Source of the DNA: Leisingera daeponensis DSM 23529
Lineage (GTDB): Bacteria > Pseudomonadota > Alphaproteobacteria > Rhodobacterales > Rhodobacteraceae
NCBI RefSeq assembly: GCF_000473145.1
Contig: NZ_KI421502.1
Coordinates: 146,549 to 210,548, forward strand
Reading direction: 5' to 3'
Length of the DNA: 64,000 nucleotides
Positions 44,872 to 54,218 of this stretch are shown here, piece after piece. Position numbers and translations under genes: made by a program. Under the pieces are notes generated by a model, which searched no databases, was not told the origin of the DNA, and saw only the letters and a program-made list of their open reading frames with translations. Position 1 is the stretch's first letter. Each line of letters starts with the position of its first letter.

Positions 44872-45008
44872 GTCGGAATCCTTTGGATGCGAGGGCAGGC
44901 ATGAGCAAAACTTTAGCCTGCTTTGCGCTGATGTCCCGCCGGGCGTCGGTCTGATATAGAAATTGCACCCTCCGGCGCGGATTGCTATTGAAACTAAATC
45001 CTGAAGCT

Positions 45009-45914
45009 ATGAGCAAAGATCATATGATTGCCCCGCGCCGCTTTCTGCCCTCGATCCCGTCTCTCCTGGCGCTGGAAGCCGTGGACCGGCTCGGCAGCGC
45101 CTCCGCGGCGGCGGAGGACCTGTCGCTGACGCAAAGCGCCGTCAGCCGCCAGCTGAAGCAGCTGGAGGAGCAGATGGGGGTGGATCTGATCGCCCGCGAC
45201 CAGATGCGGATGCAGCTGACGCCGGCGGGCGCAGGCTTCGCCAAGGAGGCGCGCGCGATCCTGACCCGGTTGGCGCAGGCCTCGGTCAAGCTGCGCGCGA
45301 ACCCGGACGGCGGCAGTTTCACCCTGTCGATCCTGCCGTCCTTTGGCCTGCATTGGCTGGCGCCGCGGCTGAAGGGGTTTGCCGCGTCCCATCCCGGCAT
45401 CACGGTCAACCTGCACACCCACAACCTGCCGTTCAGCTTTGATACCGGCACCGCGCAGGCGGCGATTCACTACGGCACCCGGGACTGGCCGGGGGTGGAG
45501 TATCTGCCCCTGATGCCGAAACATGTGCTGCCGGTCTGCGCGCCGGGGCTGATGGACGGGCCGGTGGCCCGCCCGGCGGAGCTGCTGGATTATCCGCTCT
45601 TGCATCTGGAGACGCATCCCGATTGCTGGGAGCAGTGGTTTCATTTGCACGATGTGCCGGCGGAGAAGCTCAGGGGGATGCTGTTTGACCAGTCCTCCGC
45701 CATGACGCAGGGCGCGGTGCATGGGCTGGGGGTGGCGCTGCTGCCGGATTTCCTGGCGGAGAATGAGATCGCGCAAGGGCGGCTGGCGCTGGCGATGGAG
45801 GGTGAGGCGGTGAGCCTGGGCGAGTATTTCCTGGTCTGGCCCGCGGATCAGGCGGAGGAGTATCCGCTGATCAAGTTCCGCGAGTGGCTGCTGATGCAGC
45901 TGGAGGAGAGCTGA
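45009..45914 (+). CDS. LysR-family regulator divergent from amaB
   Basis: A LysR protein of about 301 residues with the N-terminal helix-turn-helix (SASAAAEDLSLTQSAVSRQLKQLEE, in part) and GcvA-like effector domain. The start could be 44982, 45009 or 45024; I prefer 45009 because it gives the usual N-terminal length. It faces amaB across 137 bases and is the natural regulator of the amaBA pair. The next LysR gene begins 2 bases after its stop. Confidence 0.9.
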   Translation: MSKDHMIAPRRFLPSIPSLLALEAVDRLGSASAAAEDLSLTQSAVSRQLKQLEEQMGVDLIARDQMRMQLTPAGAGFAKEARAILTRLAQASVKLRANPDGGSFTLSILPSFGLHWLAPRLKGFAASHPGITVNLHTHNLPFSFDTGTAQAAIHYGTRDWPGVEYLPLMPKHVLPVCAPGLMDGPVARPAELLDYPLLHLETHPDCWEQWFHLHDVPAEKLRGMLFDQSSAMTQGAVHGLGVALLPDFLAENEIAQGRLALAMEGEAVSLGEYFLVWPADQAEEYPLIKFREWLLMQLEES

Positions 45915-45915
45915 C

Positions 45916-46803
45916 ATGCGGCTGCCAAGCCTGACCCATCTGCGCTGCTTCGAGAGTGCGGCGCGGCATCAAAGCTTTACCGCCGCGGGGGAGGAGCTGG
46001 GGCTGACCCAGAGCGCGGTCAGCAAGAAGGTGAAGGAGCTGGAGGCGGATCTGGGGTTCGACCTGTTCCAGCGCGCGGGCCGGGGCGTGGTGCTGACGCC
46101 GGCGGGGCAGGGGCTGGCGGCGGATCTGGAGCTGGATCTGGCAGGCTTGCGCGCCACCCTGCAGAAAGCGGCCGCCGCCGGGGCCGGGCGGTCGGCCCTG
46201 CGGATTGCGGTGCTGCCGGCATTCGCCAACCTGTGGCTGATCCCGCGGCTGCCGGATTTCTTTGCCCGCCACCCGGAGGTGGAGCTGAGCTTTTCCACCC
46301 GGCTGGAGCCGTTTGATTTTGCCCGCGAGAATTTCGACCTGGCGGTGCATTACGGGCTGGATAACTGGCCCGGCACGCATATGGCGCCGCTGTTTGGCGA
46401 GGAAATGGTGCCGGTCTGCGCGCCGGGGTTTCATGCCGCGCATCAGCTGGCGCAAACCAGCAACCTGGCGCAGGCGCCGCTGTTGCATCTTGAAAGCCGC
46501 GCCGGGTCCTGGGCCGAGTGGTTCGAGCGGGCAGGGCTGGCAGGCGCGCCGCGGCAGGACGGGCGCTATTTCGACCAGCACTCGATGGTGATTGCAGCCG
46601 CCACGGCGGGGCTGGGGGCGGCCATCGTGCCTTACGATATGGTAGCGCGGGAGATCGCGGCAGCGGATCTGCTGCGGATACCCGGTCCGGCGCTGGTGTC
46701 GCGCAAGCGTTACTACCTGGTGCGCCCGCATGGGGTTGTGCCGGAGGCGGTGCAGAAGCTGGAAGGGTGGATGCGCAAGCAGTTGCGAGGCAGGCCGGGT
46801 TGA
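45916..46803 (+). CDS. LysR-family regulator, second of the tandem pair
   Basis: A 295-residue LysR protein (MRLPSLTHLRCFESAARHQS, FTAAGEELGLTQSAVSKKVKEL) of the GcvA type. It is clearly a paralogue of the preceding gene and cotranscribed with it. Two adjacent LysR genes may form mixed regulation of the lysine/pipecolate genes and of the aminotransferase that follows on the same strand. Confidence 0.92.
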   Translation: MRLPSLTHLRCFESAARHQSFTAAGEELGLTQSAVSKKVKELEADLGFDLFQRAGRGVVLTPAGQGLAADLELDLAGLRATLQKAAAAGAGRSALRIAVLPAFANLWLIPRLPDFFARHPEVELSFSTRLEPFDFARENFDLAVHYGLDNWPGTHMAPLFGEEMVPVCAPGFHAAHQLAQTSNLAQAPLLHLESRAGSWAEWFERAGLAGAPRQDGRYFDQHSMVIAAATAGLGAAIVPYDMVAREIAAADLLRIPGPALVSRKRYYLVRPHGVVPEAVQKLEGWMRKQLRGRPG

Positions 46804-46932
46804 GGCGGTCCGCCTGGCCGCAGGCCGGGCAGCCATGACAAACAGGAATGGATGCCGTCGAAACCGGCTGGTTTTCCCGCCGGCTGCTGCCGTTTCATTC
46901 TGGCGGAGCATAATCAGCAAGGAGCCCCCGCC

Positions 46933-48141
46933 ATGGCCCAATTCCGCCGCGCCGCCCGTCTCGACCCGATCGAGGTCTCGGAGATCCTGACCATCGGCGC
47001 CAAGGCGGCCGAGATGAAGCGCCAGGGCGCGCCGGTGATCATCCTCGGCGCCGGGGAGCCGGATTTCGACACGCCGGACCACATCAAGGAGGCCGCCGCT
47101 GCCGCGATGCGGGCGGGGGAGACCAAATACACCCCGCTTGGCGGCACGCTGGCGCTGCGGCAGGCGATCCAGGCAAAGTTCAAGCGCGACAACGGGCTGG
47201 ATTATGCGCTGGACGAGATCGTCGCGGGCACCGGCGCCAAGGAAATCCTGTTCGATGCTTTCATGGCCAGCCTCAACCCGGGCGATGAGGTGATCGTGCC
47301 GACGCCCTATTGGACCTCCTATTCCGACATCATCCGCATTGCTGGGGGTGTGCCGGTACTGGTGCCTTGCGGGGATGATACCGGCTTCAGGCTGACCGCG
47401 GAGAAGCTGGAGGCGGCGATCACCCCGCGCAGCCGCTGGCTGCTGCTGAATTCGCCGTCGAACCCGGCAGGCGCAGGGTACAGCGCCGCAGATTACCGGC
47501 CGCTGCTGGAGGTGCTGCTGCGGCACCCGGATGTCTGGCTGATGGCCGATGACATGTATGAGCACATCACCTATGGCAGCTTTGAATTCGCAACACCTGC
47601 GCAGGTGGAGCCGCGGCTGAAGGACCGGGTGCTGACCGTCAACGGCGTCTCTAAAGCCTATGCGATGACCGGCTGGCGGCTGGGCTATGCCGGCGGGCCG
47701 AAGGCGCTGATTGATGCGATGAAGGTGGTGCAGTCGCAATCGACCTCGCATCCCTCGTCCATTTCGCAGGCGGCGGCGGTGGCGGCGCTGACCGGCCCGC
47801 AGGAGGTGCTGGCCGAGCGGCGGGAGAGTTTCCAGGCGCGGCGCGATCTGGTGGTGGAGGCGCTGAATGGCATGGAGGGGATCGCCTGCCCGGTGCCGGA
47901 GGGGGCGTTTTACACCTTCGCCAATTGCGCTGGCGTGCTGGGCAAGCGGACGCCCGGGGGCGCGGTGCTGGAAACCGATGCGGATTTCTGCGCCTATCTG
48001 CTGGACCAGCACCATGTGGCGGTGGTGCCGGGCCGCGCCTTTGGCATCTCGCCCTATTTCCGGATTTCCTATGCCACCTCCGAGGCAGAGCTGAGGGAGG
48101 CGCTGAGCCGGATCGGCGGGGCGGTGGCGGCGCTCAGCTAG
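46933..48141 (+). CDS. Class I aminotransferase (aspartate aminotransferase-like)
   Basis: The 402-residue PLP enzyme has the fold type I hallmarks KYTPLGGTLALRQAIQAKF, NSPSNPAGAGYSA, DDMYEHITYG and the PLP-Lys motif NGVSKAYAMTGWRLGYAGG. It is close to AspC-type aminotransferases. Start at 46933 follows AAGGAG. Substrate is not clear from sequence; the lysine-catabolic neighbours make aminoadipate or a related amino acid possible. Confidence 0.9.
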   Translation: MAQFRRAARLDPIEVSEILTIGAKAAEMKRQGAPVIILGAGEPDFDTPDHIKEAAAAAMRAGETKYTPLGGTLALRQAIQAKFKRDNGLDYALDEIVAGTGAKEILFDAFMASLNPGDEVIVPTPYWTSYSDIIRIAGGVPVLVPCGDDTGFRLTAEKLEAAITPRSRWLLLNSPSNPAGAGYSAADYRPLLEVLLRHPDVWLMADDMYEHITYGSFEFATPAQVEPRLKDRVLTVNGVSKAYAMTGWRLGYAGGPKALIDAMKVVQSQSTSHPSSISQAAAVAALTGPQEVLAERRESFQARRDLVVEALNGMEGIACPVPEGAFYTFANCAGVLGKRTPGGAVLETDADFCAYLLDQHHVAVVPGRAFGISPYFRISYATSEAELREALSRIGGAVAALS

Positions 48142-50678
48142 GCTTCGGCCATGGCGGGCTGGCGGCGGTTGCGCGCATTGGACCAGGCCTGCACCAGCTG
48201 GCGCTGCAGCGCGGCGGCGGCAAGGCCCAGGGCGATGCCGCCGAAGATCGCCAGCGCATCGTTCAGCGGGCTGCGGCCCTCCAGCCCGATCATCGGCATC
48301 AAGAGCTCCGGCACGAAGCGGTGCAGCAGGTAGATCGGGAAGGCCGCCTGCGCCAGCCGCATCAGCGGACGCGCGGCAAAGCGCGGCACCGGCAGGCGGC
48401 TGATGAACAGCAGCCCGGCGATCAGGGCCAGGAGCCACATGTATTTGATCCAGCCGCCGTACCAGTTGCCGCCGAGATAGGCCGCCGAAGGCATGATCAC
48501 GCAGGCGGCCCCCAGCACCAGCAGCCGCTCCCCCGGCGTTTTGGCGGCTGTGATGCACCAGCCGAGGGCAAACAGGTAGAAAACCCACGGCACGGTGAAC
48601 TGTGCGCGCCCGCCGATCTGCCAGACTTCCGGCGCGATCAGGCGGATGGCGACGGCAAATCCCAGGAAGCAAAGGCCGGTGCGGAACGCGCCCTGCCGCA
48701 CCAGCCAGCGCCGCACCTGCGGCAGCGCAAACGGCAGCGCCGCCAGCAGCGTCATTTGCAGATACGCCTCGATGAACCAGTAAAGATAGGGCAGCATCAG
48801 ATGGGTTTCGGGCGTTGTCAGGGCAAAGTTGCCGGCCAGGAAGACCGAGGCCCAGGGCACCTGCTCCCAGGCCACGGCATAGCCGGCCAGGATCAGGTAA
48901 TAGGGGATCAGCACCGCTGCCACCGGTTTGAAAAAGCTGCGCATGCTGCCGGATGCCAGCGCGTCCCAGCGGAAGCCTGCAACGCTCATTCCCATCAGGA
49001 CCACCATTGCGGCCGCACCGCCGTAGACCGGCCAGAATGTCTGGTGCGCAGTGACTACCGCGAGGATGGCAACCACCCTGGCCACCAGGTCAAAGGGCAG
49101 GCTGGCGGAGGGTGCCGGGGCCGCTTGCTCCAGATCCTTGACCGGCATGTCTTCCCAGCCGGCCGGGGCGCCGCCCAGGGCCTCGTCCAGCGCCAGCGAC
49201 AGCTCCACATGGCGCAGCGAGTCGCCGCCAAGCGAGGCGAAACTGTCGTTGCGGCCCACGGTTTGCGGTGCAAAGGCGGCCTGATAGGCAGCCAGAACGC
49301 CCTTCGCAGGCGCAGATTTAGCAGACTGCGCCTTAAGCGCAGGGTAGTCGATCTTGCCATTGGCGCGGCGTGGCAGGGAGGTGCGCGGGATCACTGTGAA
49401 ATGCTGCTGGCCAACGCCGGTCAGCCGGGCTGCCAGCGCGGAGATGCCGTCCTGTGCCCCGCAGACGGCGATGGAGATGCGGGCGTCGTCGCCCCAGACC
49501 GCGGCCTCATGCCCCTGGGCGGCGAGGGCGCGTTCGATGGCGTCGTGGCCGATGCGCAGGCCCGCGATCTTGGACATCCGCGACAGCCGTCCGGTGATGT
49601 GATAGAGCCCGTTTGCATCGCGCCGGGCCAGGTCGCCGGTGGCCAGTTCGCTGAGCTCCGCGCCCCTGGCCAGATCGGCGCTGTCTTCGGCATAGCCCAT
49701 CATCACGTTAGGGCCCTGGTAGATCAGCTCGCCTTCGCCCTCGGGCGCGGTGATTTCCTTGCCGCCGGCATCGCGCAGCAGCAGGCGGCCGCCGGGGATG
49801 GCGCGGCCTGCCGCGCCGGGGTTTGCCAGCGCCTCTTCCGGCGGCAGGTAGCTGATCCGGGCGGTGGCCTCGGTCTGGCCGTACATCACAAAAAACCGCC
49901 CGGCGCGGGCCTGCATCCGGCTGGCCCAGGCGCTGACCTGATCCGGCTCCATGGCCCCGCCCGCCACGGTGAGGGTCTTGATGCTTTCGGGCAGGGCGTG
50001 GGACAGGCCTGCGCTTTCCAGCAGCCTGAAGTGGTGCGGCACACCGGCCAGGCTGGTGGCGCCGGAGGCCTCCAGAGCGGCGGCGAAACCGGCCTCCAGC
50101 ACCGAGCCGGGGGCGAGCCAGAGGCTGGCGCCGGCTGCCAGATGCGAATGCAGCACCGACAGGCCATAGGAATAATGCAGCGGCAGGATCAGCGCGGCGC
50201 GGTCCTCGGGGCGGATTTCCAGATACTGCGCAATTGCGCGGGCGTTGGCGTCCACGGCGGTACCGGTCAGCCGCACGCCGCGGCCATGGCCGGTGCTGCC
50301 GGAGGTTTGCAGCAGCAGCGCAAGCTCCGGGTGGATGGCGGCGGACTCATGCGCATGGGCCAGCAGCTGCCAGGCGCCGCCAAGCCGGCGGAAACTGGCG
50401 GCAGGGCGGAAACGTTCCTCCAGCCGGGCAGCGTTTGCTTCATCCCCGGCGGGCAGCGGCATCACGGCGTGGCCTGTGGCCAGGGCGCCAACATAGGCAG
50501 TGATGGCCTCGGGATCGGCGGCGGCTTCCACCGCAATCAGCTGCCGGTCCTGCGGCAGCAGGGCGCCAAACTGCGCTGCGGCATCGGCCAGTCCGGCGTA
50601 GGACAGCCCGGGTCCACCCGCCGTCTCCAGGCAGGGCCGGGGGCCGAAAGCGCGCAAATTCTCGAGGTCAAAAAACAT
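48138..50678 (-). CDS. Adenylation-carrier-acyltransferase fusion
   Basis: The 846-residue protein has three modules. An AMP-binding acyl/amino-acid ligase comes first (LLLQTSGSTGHGRGVRLTG, MYGQTEATARISYLP, GDLARRDANGLYHITGRLSRMSK split here, and PRRANGKIDYPAL). A phosphopantetheine carrier domain follows, with Ser in LGGDSLRHVELSL. The C-terminal half (about 500-840) is an acyltransferase-3 membrane domain of ten or so helices. It would activate an acid, load it on its own carrier and pass it to an unknown acceptor at the membrane. The start at 50678 has GAAGGAG before it. The gene is single, convergent with the aminotransferase. Confidence 0.9.
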   Translation of the reverse strand: MFFDLENLRAFGPRPCLETAGGPGLSYAGLADAAAQFGALLPQDRQLIAVEAAADPEAITAYVGALATGHAVMPLPAGDEANAARLEERFRPAASFRRLGGAWQLLAHAHESAAIHPELALLLQTSGSTGHGRGVRLTGTAVDANARAIAQYLEIRPEDRAALILPLHYSYGLSVLHSHLAAGASLWLAPGSVLEAGFAAALEASGATSLAGVPHHFRLLESAGLSHALPESIKTLTVAGGAMEPDQVSAWASRMQARAGRFFVMYGQTEATARISYLPPEEALANPGAAGRAIPGGRLLLRDAGGKEITAPEGEGELIYQGPNVMMGYAEDSADLARGAELSELATGDLARRDANGLYHITGRLSRMSKIAGLRIGHDAIERALAAQGHEAAVWGDDARISIAVCGAQDGISALAARLTGVGQQHFTVIPRTSLPRRANGKIDYPALKAQSAKSAPAKGVLAAYQAAFAPQTVGRNDSFASLGGDSLRHVELSLALDEALGGAPAGWEDMPVKDLEQAAPAPSASLPFDLVARVVAILAVVTAHQTFWPVYGGAAAMVVLMGMSVAGFRWDALASGSMRSFFKPVAAVLIPYYLILAGYAVAWEQVPWASVFLAGNFALTTPETHLMLPYLYWFIEAYLQMTLLAALPFALPQVRRWLVRQGAFRTGLCFLGFAVAIRLIAPEVWQIGGRAQFTVPWVFYLFALGWCITAAKTPGERLLVLGAACVIMPSAAYLGGNWYGGWIKYMWLLALIAGLLFISRLPVPRFAARPLMRLAQAAFPIYLLHRFVPELLMPMIGLEGRSPLNDALAIFGGIALGLAAAALQRQLVQAWSNARNRRQPAMAEA

Positions 50679-50913
50679 CCGCAACTCCTTCGAGGGCGGC
50701 GGGTAAGATAATTTACTAATTTTGTCAATTATTGATGCGGGCCGGCTGCGCGACGCTCTCTCACGCCCTCGTGCGGACCCTATCTGAAGTGTGTAATCAA
50801 CATTATGGTAATAATGGATCGAGCCGGGACAGCAGTGGTTGGCATCGCCCGGCTGAACACATGCGGACACCCCCGCCGGCAGCCCGGCGGGGGTGCGCTG
50901 GCGGCGCAGGGGG
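50679..50913. promoter_or_regulatory. Promoter of the ligase fusion and hairpin after degP
   Basis: The AT-rich part near 50700-50735 should hold the ligase promoter. An operator-like CATTAT-GGTA-ATAATG lies at 50801-50816. A GC-rich hairpin (ACCCCCGCCGG / CCGGCGGGGGT, 50869-50894) follows the degP stop on the minus strand and may end that transcript. Confidence 0.5.
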
Positions 50914-52029
50914 TCAGGTTTCCTGGCCGGAACGGTCGCCCAAGGTCACGTCCAGCGTCAGCCCCTTGCCCTGGCGCAGCACCTCGATCTGTGCGGACTC
51001 ACCGGGGGCATTCATCGCCACCGCCGCGGTCAGGTCGCGCAGCTCGTCAATTTCGGCACCGCCAAAGCGCAGCACCACATCGCCGGGCTTCAGACCCGCT
51101 TTGGCAGCGGGGCTGTCTGCCTGCACGCCTTCGATCACCACGCCCTTGCCGGCCTCGCGGCCCAGCACGTTGGCGGCGTCCTCCGACAGCGGCTTGATCT
51201 GCACGCCCAGCCAGCCGCGGGTGATTTCGCCGTCATCTTCCAGATCGGCGACGATCTTCTGCACCATGTCCGAGGGCACCGCAAAGCCGATCCCGACGGA
51301 ACCGCCGCCCGGCGAATAAATCGCGGTGTTCACCCCCACGACCTCGCCTTCGGCATTGAACAGCGGCCCGCCGGAGTTGCCCCGGTTGATCGCCGCGTCG
51401 GTCTGGATGAAATCGTCGAACGGGCCGGAGTTGATGTTGCGCGAGGTGGCCGAGACGATCCCGGAGGTCACCGTTCCCGACAGGCCGAACGGGCTGCCCA
51501 TGGCGATGACCTCATCGCCCACCCGCAGCTCCCCGGAGGAGCCGAAGTCCACCACCGGCAGCGGCGCGTCCGCCGCTACCTTAAGCAGCGCGATGTCGGT
51601 CAGCGGGTCGGTGCCGACAACGGTGGCTGCATGCTTGCTGCCGTCGGCCAGGGTCACGGTCACCGTCTGGGCGTTTTCGATCACGTGGTTATTGGTGACG
51701 ATCAGCCCCTCCTCGGCAATCACAAAGCCGGAGCCTGCGCCCTTCATCGGGCGGCTGTCCGGCTGCTGCGGCAGGCGGCCCCCGAAGCGGCGCATGAATT
51801 CCTCCATCATCGGGTCATTGGGCATTGCCTGGTGGTCCGACACGGGCTGCGCCTTGCCGGTCACCTCGACATAGACAACCGCGGGCGCGACGGTTTCGAC
51901 CAGATCGGCGTAGCCGCCGGCAGGCACGGCCAGCGCAGCGGCCGGGGTCAGCGCAAGCATCGCGGCGGCCGAAGCGGCGGCGGTCAGGCCAAAGGCAAAT
52001 CTCTTGGGGGCGGTGGCAGGATTGGACAT
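50914..52029 (-). CDS. Periplasmic serine protease of the HtrA/DegP family
   Basis: The 371-residue protein has a signal peptide (about 1-34), a trypsin-like domain with His in TNNHVIENAQTV, Asp in PLTDIALLKV and Ser in NRGNSGGPLFN, and a single C-terminal PDZ domain (LGVQIKPLSEDAANVLGREA, in part). One PDZ makes it DegS/DegP-like rather than two-PDZ DegP. The start at 52029 follows CAAGGAGACGAAG. It is divergent from a two-component system that probably controls it. Confidence 0.94.
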   Translation of the reverse strand: MSNPATAPKRFAFGLTAAASAAAMLALTPAAALAVPAGGYADLVETVAPAVVYVEVTGKAQPVSDHQAMPNDPMMEEFMRRFGGRLPQQPDSRPMKGAGSGFVIAEEGLIVTNNHVIENAQTVTVTLADGSKHAATVVGTDPLTDIALLKVAADAPLPVVDFGSSGELRVGDEVIAMGSPFGLSGTVTSGIVSATSRNINSGPFDDFIQTDAAINRGNSGGPLFNAEGEVVGVNTAIYSPGGGSVGIGFAVPSDMVQKIVADLEDDGEITRGWLGVQIKPLSEDAANVLGREAGKGVVIEGVQADSPAAKAGLKPGDVVLRFGGAEIDELRDLTAAVAMNAPGESAQIEVLRQGKGLTLDVTLGDRSGQET

Positions 52030-52100
52030 CTTCGTCTCCTTGCGTTGAAGTGATGAAAGCCAGATGGAGGGCTTGGATTTCAACCGCCTGACGCCTTCTA

Positions 52101-52112
52101 TACAGATCTGTA
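52101..52112. promoter_or_regulatory. Perfect palindrome between htrA and the response regulator gene
   Basis: TACAGATCTGTA lies in the 145-base divergent gap, a likely site for the adjacent response regulator or part of a promoter. Confidence 0.4.
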
Positions 52113-52174
52113 ATGTGCGCTGCGCCGCGCCGGGGTGTATCACCGGCGCGGCTGAAACACGGGAGGGGCCGGCC

Positions 52175-52846
52175 TTGAAAATCCTGGTGATCGAAGATGA
52201 CGCCACCACCGGCCCCTATGTTCAGGCGGGCCTGCGCGAGGAAGGGCATACCGCCGATCTCGTCACCGACGGGCGCGAGGGGCTGCTGCAGGCCACCGCA
52301 GCGGAGTATGACGTGCTGATCATCGACCGGATGCTGCCCGGTCTTGACGGGCTGAGCCTGATCAAGACCCTGCGCGGCGCGGGTGTGCGCACGCCCGCGA
52401 TCATGCTGACGGCGCTGAGCGGCGTGAACGACCGGATCGACGGGCTGGAGGCCGGGGCGGATGACTATCTGGTCAAACCCTTTGCCTTTGGCGAGCTGGC
52501 CGCCCGGGTGGCCGCGCTGGCCCGCCGCCCGGGCCTGCAGGAGCAGGAAACGGTGCTGCGGGCGGGGGATCTGGAGATGGACCTGATCCGCCGCAAGGTG
52601 ACGCGCGCGGGCCAGGAGATTGACCTCCTGCCCCGCGAGTTCCGCCTGCTGGAGCATCTGCTGCGCCGCAAGGGCCGGGTGCAGACCCGCACCATGCTGC
52701 TGGAAGCGGTCTGGGACATCAGTTTCGACCCGCAGACCAATGTGGTGGAGACCCATATCTCGCGCCTGCGGGCCAAGGTCGACAAGCCGTTCGGGACCGA
52801 ACTGATCGAAACCGTGCGCGGTGCGGGGTACCGGATTGCCGGCTGA
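52175..52846 (+). CDS. OmpR-family response regulator
   Basis: About 223 residues from a TTG start preceded by GGGAGGGG: receiver domain with acidic pair IEDD and phospho-acceptor Asp51 in IIDRMLPGLDG, Lys in YLVKPFAF, then a winged-helix DNA-binding domain (LLPREFRLLEHLLRRKGRV, THISRLRAKVDKPF). It overlaps its kinase gene by 26 bases. The layout beside an HtrA protease suggests envelope stress sensing. Confidence 0.92.
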   Translation: MKILVIEDDATTGPYVQAGLREEGHTADLVTDGREGLLQATAAEYDVLIIDRMLPGLDGLSLIKTLRGAGVRTPAIMLTALSGVNDRIDGLEAGADDYLVKPFAFGELAARVAALARRPGLQEQETVLRAGDLEMDLIRRKVTRAGQEIDLLPREFRLLEHLLRRKGRVQTRTMLLEAVWDISFDPQTNVVETHISRLRAKVDKPFGTELIETVRGAGYRIAG

Positions 52847-54200
52847 CCTGTTCAGCCGGGCGCGGGTGCTGCTCCGCTCTTCGCCGATGCGGCAGTCGTT
52901 GTGGCTGTCGCTGCTGTTTGTCGCGGCCAGCTCGCTCAGCCTCGGGATCACCTATTACGTTGCCCATGGTGCCCAGCGGCAGGCGATCGAGCAGAGCCTG
53001 ACTCAGGACATGGCGGGCTTTCGCGCCGCGCCCTCCGCCGCGGCGCTGGCGGCGCTGGTCAATGCCGAAACGCGCGAGACCGACCCGCAGCGCCGCCTGC
53101 TCAGCTACCGCCGTCCCGGCGGGCGGGTGGTGGCCGGCAATGCGGCGATCATGCAGCAGCACGCGGGGTTCCGGGTGGTGGCGCTGGGGCCGGAACCGGT
53201 GGAGATCTCCGGCCGGTTCATTTCGCTCAGCGAATACATCCACGGCGGGCTGCTGACCGTGGCGCAAAGCGCCAAGCCGCTCGATGACCTGCGCCAGACG
53301 TTCCTGTGGGTGTTCCTGTTCAGCCTGCTGCCCGCGACGGCCCTGGCGATGCTGGGCGGCGTGCTGCTGGCGCGGCGCTCAGCCCGTTCCCTCAGGGGGA
53401 TCGAGCGCACGCTGTCGGCGCTCACTTCCGGCGACCTTGGCGCGCGGGTGCCGCAGACCGGGCCGGCGCAGGGCGATATCGCCCGCATCGGCCGCAGCGT
53501 GAACCGCATGGCGCAGGCCCAGCAGCAGGCCACCGAGGCGCTGCGGCAGGTTTCGGCGGACATTGCGCATGACCTGAAAACGCCGATCCAGCGGGTGGCG
53601 GTGCAGCTGTCGCGGCTGCAGGAGATGCCGGACCTGCCAGAAGAGGCGCAGGCGCTGGCGGACAAGGCGCTGGAGGAGACCCGCGGCATCACCAGCACCT
53701 TCCAGGCGCTGCTGCAAATCGCCCAGCTTGAGGACGGCGCGCCGCGGTCGCGGTTCGAAACCGTGGACCTGCGCGAGGTCGCCGCCACCTTTGCCGAAAT
53801 CTATGAACCGGCGGCGGAGGAACAGAACCGCACCCTCAGCCTCAGCCTGCCGGATGCTCCGGTCGCTGTCAAAGGCGACCGCGCCCTGCTGGGCCAGCTG
53901 CTGGCGAACCTCATCGAAAACGCGCTGCGCCATACCCCCGCGGGCACCGGCATCAGCCTGTCGCTGCGCCGCGACGGGGCGGCGGCGGTGCTGTCCGTGC
54001 GCGACCATGGCCCCGGCATCCCGGAGGCGGAACACCAGAAGGTTCTGCGCCGCCTCTACCGGCTGGAGCGGAGCCGGACCACGCCGGGCAGCGGCCTGGG
54101 GCTGAGCCTGGTGGCGGCGATTGCCGGCCTGCACGGGGCCGAGTTGCGCCTCTCCGATGCAAAACCCGGTCTGCGGGCCGAGGTGATATTCACCCCCTGA
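52821..54200 (+). CDS. Sensor histidine kinase partner
   Basis: Up to 459 residues; the GTG at 52821, the TTG at 52836 or the ATG at 52887 could start it. Two membrane helices (about 26-46 and 160-185) bound a short periplasmic part. A HAMP domain, HisKA with the phospho-acceptor His in QVSADIAHDLKTPIQR, and HATPase (LLANLIENALRHTPAG, VRDHGPGIPEAE, GSGLGLSLV) follow. It signals to the overlapping response regulator. Confidence 0.92.
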   Translation: MRGTGLPADLFSRARVLLRSSPMRQSLWLSLLFVAASSLSLGITYYVAHGAQRQAIEQSLTQDMAGFRAAPSAAALAALVNAETRETDPQRRLLSYRRPGGRVVAGNAAIMQQHAGFRVVALGPEPVEISGRFISLSEYIHGGLLTVAQSAKPLDDLRQTFLWVFLFSLLPATALAMLGGVLLARRSARSLRGIERTLSALTSGDLGARVPQTGPAQGDIARIGRSVNRMAQAQQQATEALRQVSADIAHDLKTPIQRVAVQLSRLQEMPDLPEEAQALADKALEETRGITSTFQALLQIAQLEDGAPRSRFETVDLREVAATFAEIYEPAAEEQNRTLSLSLPDAPVAVKGDRALLGQLLANLIENALRHTPAGTGISLSLRRDGAAAVLSVRDHGPGIPEAEHQKVLRRLYRLERSRTTPGSGLGLSLVAAIAGLHGAELRLSDAKPGLRAEVIFTP

Positions 54201-54218
54201 CCCGCCGCGGTTCCGGCC

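Noticed and set aside
47925..50711. A 928-codon open frame on the plus strand.
   Set aside because: Antisense to the adenylation-acyltransferase gene; its His/Gln/Arg-rich translation has no recognisable domain.
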